A stretch of DNA of 64,000 nucleotides from Candidatus Eremiobacter antarcticus (GTDB lineage: Bacteria; Vulcanimicrobiota; Vulcanimicrobiia; Eremiobacterales; Eremiobacteraceae), in assembly GCA_003244105.1 (NCBI GenBank), contig QHBK01000013.1:1-64000 (forward strand), given 5' to 3'. Below the pieces are notes generated by a model, which had not been told where the DNA came from, did not search any database, and saw nothing but the letters and a program-made list of their open reading frames with translations. Below, one piece after another: positions 60,649-64,000 of this stretch. Every line of letters begins with the position of its first letter. Positions within the stretch are counted from its first letter, which is position 1. Both the position numbers and the translations under genes were made by a program.

Positions 60649-62379
60649 ATGGTTTACCGCAGGCTCTTGACGTACGCTCGTCCCTTGTTGGTCCGGATGA
60701 TCGCAGGCGTCTGCCTGACCGGCATCGCCTCGCTCGCGACTGTCGGCTACGCGGGCGCCGTCAAATGGCTTATCACGGCCGTACAGCAGCACAGCCTGCG
60801 CACCCTCGAGCTTGCGCTTCTGGGCGGTGTGGCGCTCAACATCATCAAGAATCTCGCGCAATACGCGGGCGGTTATACGATGACCACCGTGGGTCAAAAA
60901 GTGGTTGCGAGACTGCGCGGCGACCTCTTCACGCGCATCCAGTACTTGCCGCTTCAGGTCTTCGACCGCTGGCGCAGCGGCGAACTGATGTCTCGCTTCG
61001 ACAACGACGTCGGCTTGATGGTCGTCGGAGTGACCCAGCTTCCGCTGCTCACGAGCGCCGTGCTCACCCTGGTCGCGGCGCTCGGCTACATGTTCTACCT
61101 GGACTGGCTGTTGACGCTGTTCACTATCGCCGTGGCGCCGCTGGTCTCCCTTGCCGTGCTGCGATTCTCGCTCATCATGCGACGCGTCACCAAGACGTCG
61201 CTCTCTCGCATCGCCGACGTCAACGCGCGGCTGCAAGAATCGCTGGAATCGATGCGCATCATCAAGGCGTTCGCCCGCGAACCCTATGAAGTTCAGCGTT
61301 TTTTGGAGCGCAACGACGCCTATCTCGGCGCTTCGATGAAGCTTGCGCAAATCGCGATGACTCAGTCACCGGTGGTGGACTTTTTGGTCACGCTCGGGCT
61401 CTTGGTTCTGGCCGGCGTTTCGTTCTACGAGCTCGTGATCGGCCGCAAGTCGCCGGCAGAACTCGCGGCTTTTCTGACGCTCGCGATCGCGGCCAGCAAT
61501 CCGATCAACCAGCTCACGAACTATTTCGGCGATCTCAACAAAGCGCTCGTCGGCGCGCGCCGGACGTTCGAGATATTGGATCTGCCCGTCGAAGTGCCCG
61601 ACGCCCCGGGCGCATTGAGGCTGAGCGAAGTGCGCGGAGCAGTCGAATTTCGAGATGTCCACTTCTCGTACGATGGCCATACCGAGGTGCTCCGCGGCGT
61701 TTCCGCGAGGGTGCAGCCCGGCGAGATCATCGCGCTCGTGGGGCCGTCCGGCGCGGGCAAAACGACACTCGTGAACCTGATCCCCCGGTTCTATGTGCCC
61801 ACGCTCGGCAGCGTCTTCGTGGACGGCCACGACATCCGCGACCTCGCCCTGGCAGGGCTGCGCGCTTCCATCGCGATCGTGCCGCAAGATCCGCAGCTCT
61901 TCTCCGATTCCATCGAGGAAAACATCCGGTACGGGCGCCTGGATGCGACCCGCCAAGAGGTCGAGCGAGCCGCGGAGCTCGCCAACGCGCACAAGTTCAT
62001 CGCCGGCTTCGCGGAAGGGTATAGCACGAGAGTCGGCGCGCGCGGCATCCGGCTCTCCGGCGGGGAGCGTCAACGGATCGCGATCGCGCGAGCCATTTTG
62101 CGCGATCCCAGGATCTTGATCCTCGACGAAGCGACCTCTTCACTCGACGCTCAGTCGGAAGCGCTGATCAACGAAGCGCTGTCGAGGCTGCTGGTTGGCC
62201 GCACGACTTTCATCATCGCGCACCGGTTGTCGACCATTCGCCGGGCGACAGCGATTTTGGTGTTGTCAGGCGGCTCGGTCGTCGAGTACGGGAAACATGA
62301 AGACCTGCTTTCGCGGGGTGGCGTTTACTCGGCCCTGTACCACACGCAGATGCTGCAGCCGACGGCCAGCAGTTTTTGA
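60649..62379 (+). CDS. ABC exporter half-transporter (MsbA-like)
   Basis: A 576-residue fused membrane/ATPase half-transporter that should act as a homodimer. Six transmembrane helices occupy about residues 10-300 with the coupling block RSGELMSRFDNDV. The ATPase domain has Walker A GPSGAGKTTLV, signature LSGGERQR, Walker B RILILDEATSSLDAQSE and the switch His in IIAHRLSTIRRA. The family exports lipids, lipid A precursors or drugs. The start at ATG 60649 matches family N termini; the frame is open upstream to 60247 under the opposite gene. A glycosyltransferase follows, so an envelope glycolipid is a possible cargo (inference). Confidence 0.9.
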   Translation: MVYRRLLTYARPLLVRMIAGVCLTGIASLATVGYAGAVKWLITAVQQHSLRTLELALLGGVALNIIKNLAQYAGGYTMTTVGQKVVARLRGDLFTRIQYLPLQVFDRWRSGELMSRFDNDVGLMVVGVTQLPLLTSAVLTLVAALGYMFYLDWLLTLFTIAVAPLVSLAVLRFSLIMRRVTKTSLSRIADVNARLQESLESMRIIKAFAREPYEVQRFLERNDAYLGASMKLAQIAMTQSPVVDFLVTLGLLVLAGVSFYELVIGRKSPAELAAFLTLAIAASNPINQLTNYFGDLNKALVGARRTFEILDLPVEVPDAPGALRLSEVRGAVEFRDVHFSYDGHTEVLRGVSARVQPGEIIALVGPSGAGKTTLVNLIPRFYVPTLGSVFVDGHDIRDLALAGLRASIAIVPQDPQLFSDSIEENIRYGRLDATRQEVERAAELANAHKFIAGFAEGYSTRVGARGIRLSGGERQRIAIARAILRDPRILILDEATSSLDAQSEALINEALSRLLVGRTTFIIAHRLSTIRRATAILVLSGGSVVEYGKHEDLLSRGGVYSALYHTQMLQPTASSF

Positions 62380-62424
62380 TCGCGGCCGCCGGGCTCTTCG
62401 GCCGCGCCCGAGCGGTGTGAAGGC

Positions 62425-63519
62425 GTGCGCGTCCTCTTCGTCACCCGGCCGGATGCCTCGACGCGGTTCGGCGGTGATACCGTGCTGGCGCGCCAGACCC
62501 TGGATACGGTGCGAGAATGCGGCATCGAGGCGGACTTCGTCGAGACGGCCGATCCTCAAGCTCGCGGCTACGATATCGCGCACATCTTCAATGTCGGCCA
62601 ACCCGAGGTTTGCAGGCGACAAATAGACGCCTGCGCCGCTGCGGGCGTTCCGGTCGCCTTGTCGCCCGTGTGGCTCGACCTCACCGAGTACTTCGGTCGC
62701 GCGCACGCGCAAGAGCGCGCGTTTTTCGGCAGCAGAACCGCTCCTGCCGCGCTGGCCGCGTTGCAGCGGATCTCCAAATCCAGCGACGCGGCGCTGCTCA
62801 ACCCAAAGGATCGCAAGATGCTGGCCGAGCGGCACGCGCAGCAAAGCGATCTGCTGCGGGCGGCGTGCGTCTTGTTGCCCAACAGCGCCATCGAAGGGCG
62901 CGATTGCTTGGTGAAGCTGGGCGTGCGCGAAGTTCCGTTGGTGATCGTGCCGATTCCGGCCGACTTGGAACCTGCGACCGCCTGGCAGGAAGAGCGCAAA
63001 GGCTTGCTCACGGTCGGCAGAGTTGAAACCCGCAAGAACCAAGCCGGATTGCTCTTCGCGCTCCGTGACGAGCCGTGCAGCATCGACATCGTCGGCGCCG
63101 CGTATCAGGCGGATCTCGTCGGCGTTTGCCGGCGGTTTTGCCCACGAGCGGTCTTCCACGGCCGCTTGCCCAGGCAGCAAGTGCTCGAGCGGCTCGGCCG
63201 CGCCGAAGTGCACGCTCTCGTGTCCTGGTGCGAGACGGCCGGCATCGCGAGTCTCGAGGCTGCAGCGGCAGGCGCGAAGATCGTGGTCGGCGATCGCGGC
63301 GCGGAGGTCGAATATTTCGGGGACGACGCCGAATATGCCGACCCGGCCGATTCCGAATCCATCCGAGCGGCGGTCAGGCGGGCTTTCGCACGTCCGGCGA
63401 GATTTCGCGGCGACTCGCTGGATCAGCGCATCCGGCGCATCACGTGGCGGCAATCGGCGCAAGAAGTGCTGCGAGCGTATCAAAGAGGCCTTGGCCGACA
63501 GGAACGAGGCATGAACTGA
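62425..63519 (+). CDS. Glycosyltransferase (GT-B fold, GT4-like)
   Basis: A 364-residue GT-B glycosyltransferase. The N terminus (MRVLFVTRPDASTRFGGDT) is the acceptor-lobe start. The C-terminal donor lobe has GLLTVGRVETRKNQ, HGRLPRQQVLERLGRAEV and the sugar-nucleotide Glu motif ALVSWCETAGIASLEAAAAGA (E-x7-E). GTG 62425 is used. It follows the ABC exporter by 45 bases and precedes another gene in the same direction, suggesting an envelope polysaccharide or glycolipid cluster continuing beyond the window. Confidence 0.88.
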   Translation: MRVLFVTRPDASTRFGGDTVLARQTLDTVRECGIEADFVETADPQARGYDIAHIFNVGQPEVCRRQIDACAAAGVPVALSPVWLDLTEYFGRAHAQERAFFGSRTAPAALAALQRISKSSDAALLNPKDRKMLAERHAQQSDLLRAACVLLPNSAIEGRDCLVKLGVREVPLVIVPIPADLEPATAWQEERKGLLTVGRVETRKNQAGLLFALRDEPCSIDIVGAAYQADLVGVCRRFCPRAVFHGRLPRQQVLERLGRAEVHALVSWCETAGIASLEAAAAGAKIVVGDRGAEVEYFGDDAEYADPADSESIRAAVRRAFARPARFRGDSLDQRIRRITWRQSAQEVLRAYQRGLGRQERGMN

Positions 63520-63602
63520 GCTGTCAGGCCGGTGCCTGAAAACTCGAGCCGGCTTGGAAAAGCGCTGATAAGCGTTGTGGCGAACAGCGACGTCCGAAGA
63601 CG

Positions 63603-64000
63603 ATGAGCGATTCCTTAGATGTGGAAGAAGCCTTAGAACGAATTCGCGAACGCGCTCGCCTGCGACAATCCGGAGGCGGCAATGCACGGGACGGGGGGAA
63701 TCCACCCCTCTCTCTCTTTCAGCGCCTCAAGCGGCTGGGACAAATGCTCACGCGACAGGGCGATCGGTTCCAAGGTTCGGTCACGAGCAGGCTCGTGATG
63801 GCCAGAGAGGTTGACAGCCTCGTGCATTCGCACAAGGAGCTTGCGCGGCGGCTTGGAGATCTGGAGACGCGCATGAACGGCGCCAATAAGAATGTCCAAG
63901 CGCCAGTTGCGCAAGCCCTGGCGCTTGCTGATTCGCATCTGGGGCCCAAAGCGGCCGAAGGCCTTTGGTTCAACGAGCCCATCGTTCTCCGGTATGATGA
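63603..64000 (+). CDS. Unknown protein, cut by the right window edge
   Basis: An open frame begins at ATG 63603 and is still open at 64000 (132 codons visible). The start is acidic and helical (SLDVEEALERIRERARLRQ), followed by a basic coil-prone stretch (SLFQRLKRLGQMLTRQGDRFQ and LARRLGDLETRMNGA). The last visible residues are AEGLWFNEPIVLRYD. N termini of this type precede methyltransferase or glycosyltransferase domains in polysaccharide clusters, but nothing visible proves a function. It follows the glycosyltransferase by about 80 bases. Confidence 0.65.
   Translation, partial: MSDSLDVEEALERIRERARLRQSGGGNARDGGNPPLSLFQRLKRLGQMLTRQGDRFQGSVTSRLVMAREVDSLVHSHKELARRLGDLETRMNGANKNVQAPVAQALALADSHLGPKAAEGLWFNEPIVLRYD

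Overview
The window looks like chromosomal DNA from an uncultured, GC-rich (roughly 63-65% by eye) diderm bacterium. The outer membrane is implied by a TonB-dependent receptor with a TonB-box-like N terminus and a separate TonB-domain protein. Other traits point away from Proteobacteria. The SOS operator is of the Bacillus/actinobacterial type (CGAAC-N4-GTTCG), and 2-oxoglutarate dehydrogenase is an actinobacterial-style E2-E1 fusion. I infer a deep-branching terrestrial phylum, with Candidatus Eremiobacterota (WPS-2) as my best guess. No ribosomal or other phylogenetic marker gene is present to settle it.

Left edge (1-1610): a broken IS3-family transposase, then the 3' half of a tRNA-Pro(GGG) gene still followed by its terminator. 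This is the signature of an integration scar. The mobile element should lie to the left and the host backbone to the right. A lipoprotein gene disrupted by a frameshift follows.

1611-11888: housekeeping and accessory enzymes. They include a class-C-type serine hydrolase, a Tat-exported beta-carbonic anhydrase, a DUF488 protein and a secreted S53 peptidase. A tight operon then carries RNase HI, an unknown protein, an M55 peptidase, a membrane-anchored protein and a NodB deacetylase. An Fe-S PD-(D/E)XK nuclease, a NUDIX hydrolase and a small acidic protein close the region.

11937-20139: a DUF2269-like membrane protein and a DUF885 protein diverge from a complete imuA-imuB-dnaE2 mutagenesis operon. 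A near-consensus promoter there carries a LexA box in its spacer.

20205-26347: three pseudopilin-like genes, one an unusual fusion with an internal prepilin cleavage motif, then clpB and a lipoprotein.

26365-37546: lpdA and a 1353-residue lipoyl-E2-E1 oxoglutarate dehydrogenase (one complex from two genes). An overlapping operon of an SDR, a class-A-lactamase-like hydrolase and a secreted protein follows, facing a phosphodiester-glycosidase-family protein.

37607-48092: a SEC-C protein, a gamma-glutamyltransferase-like hydrolase, an ECF sigma factor with its FecR-type anti-sigma, and a UPF0158-Fic fusion lacking the catalytic His. Next come an overlapping pair consisting of an AddB-type Fe-S nuclease and a degenerate UvrD-like helicase, and a TonB-domain protein.

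48104-56798: a three-subunit molybdenum hydroxylase (FAD, 2Fe-2S, Mo) diverges from a cobalamin-riboswitch-controlled vitamin B12 uptake operon (permease, ATPase, TonB-dependent receptor, binding protein).

56832-64000: two small unknown genes facing each other, a cytochrome c lipoprotein, a photolyase, a zinc-ribbon membrane protein, an ABC exporter, a glycosyltransferase, and an unknown gene cut by the window edge.
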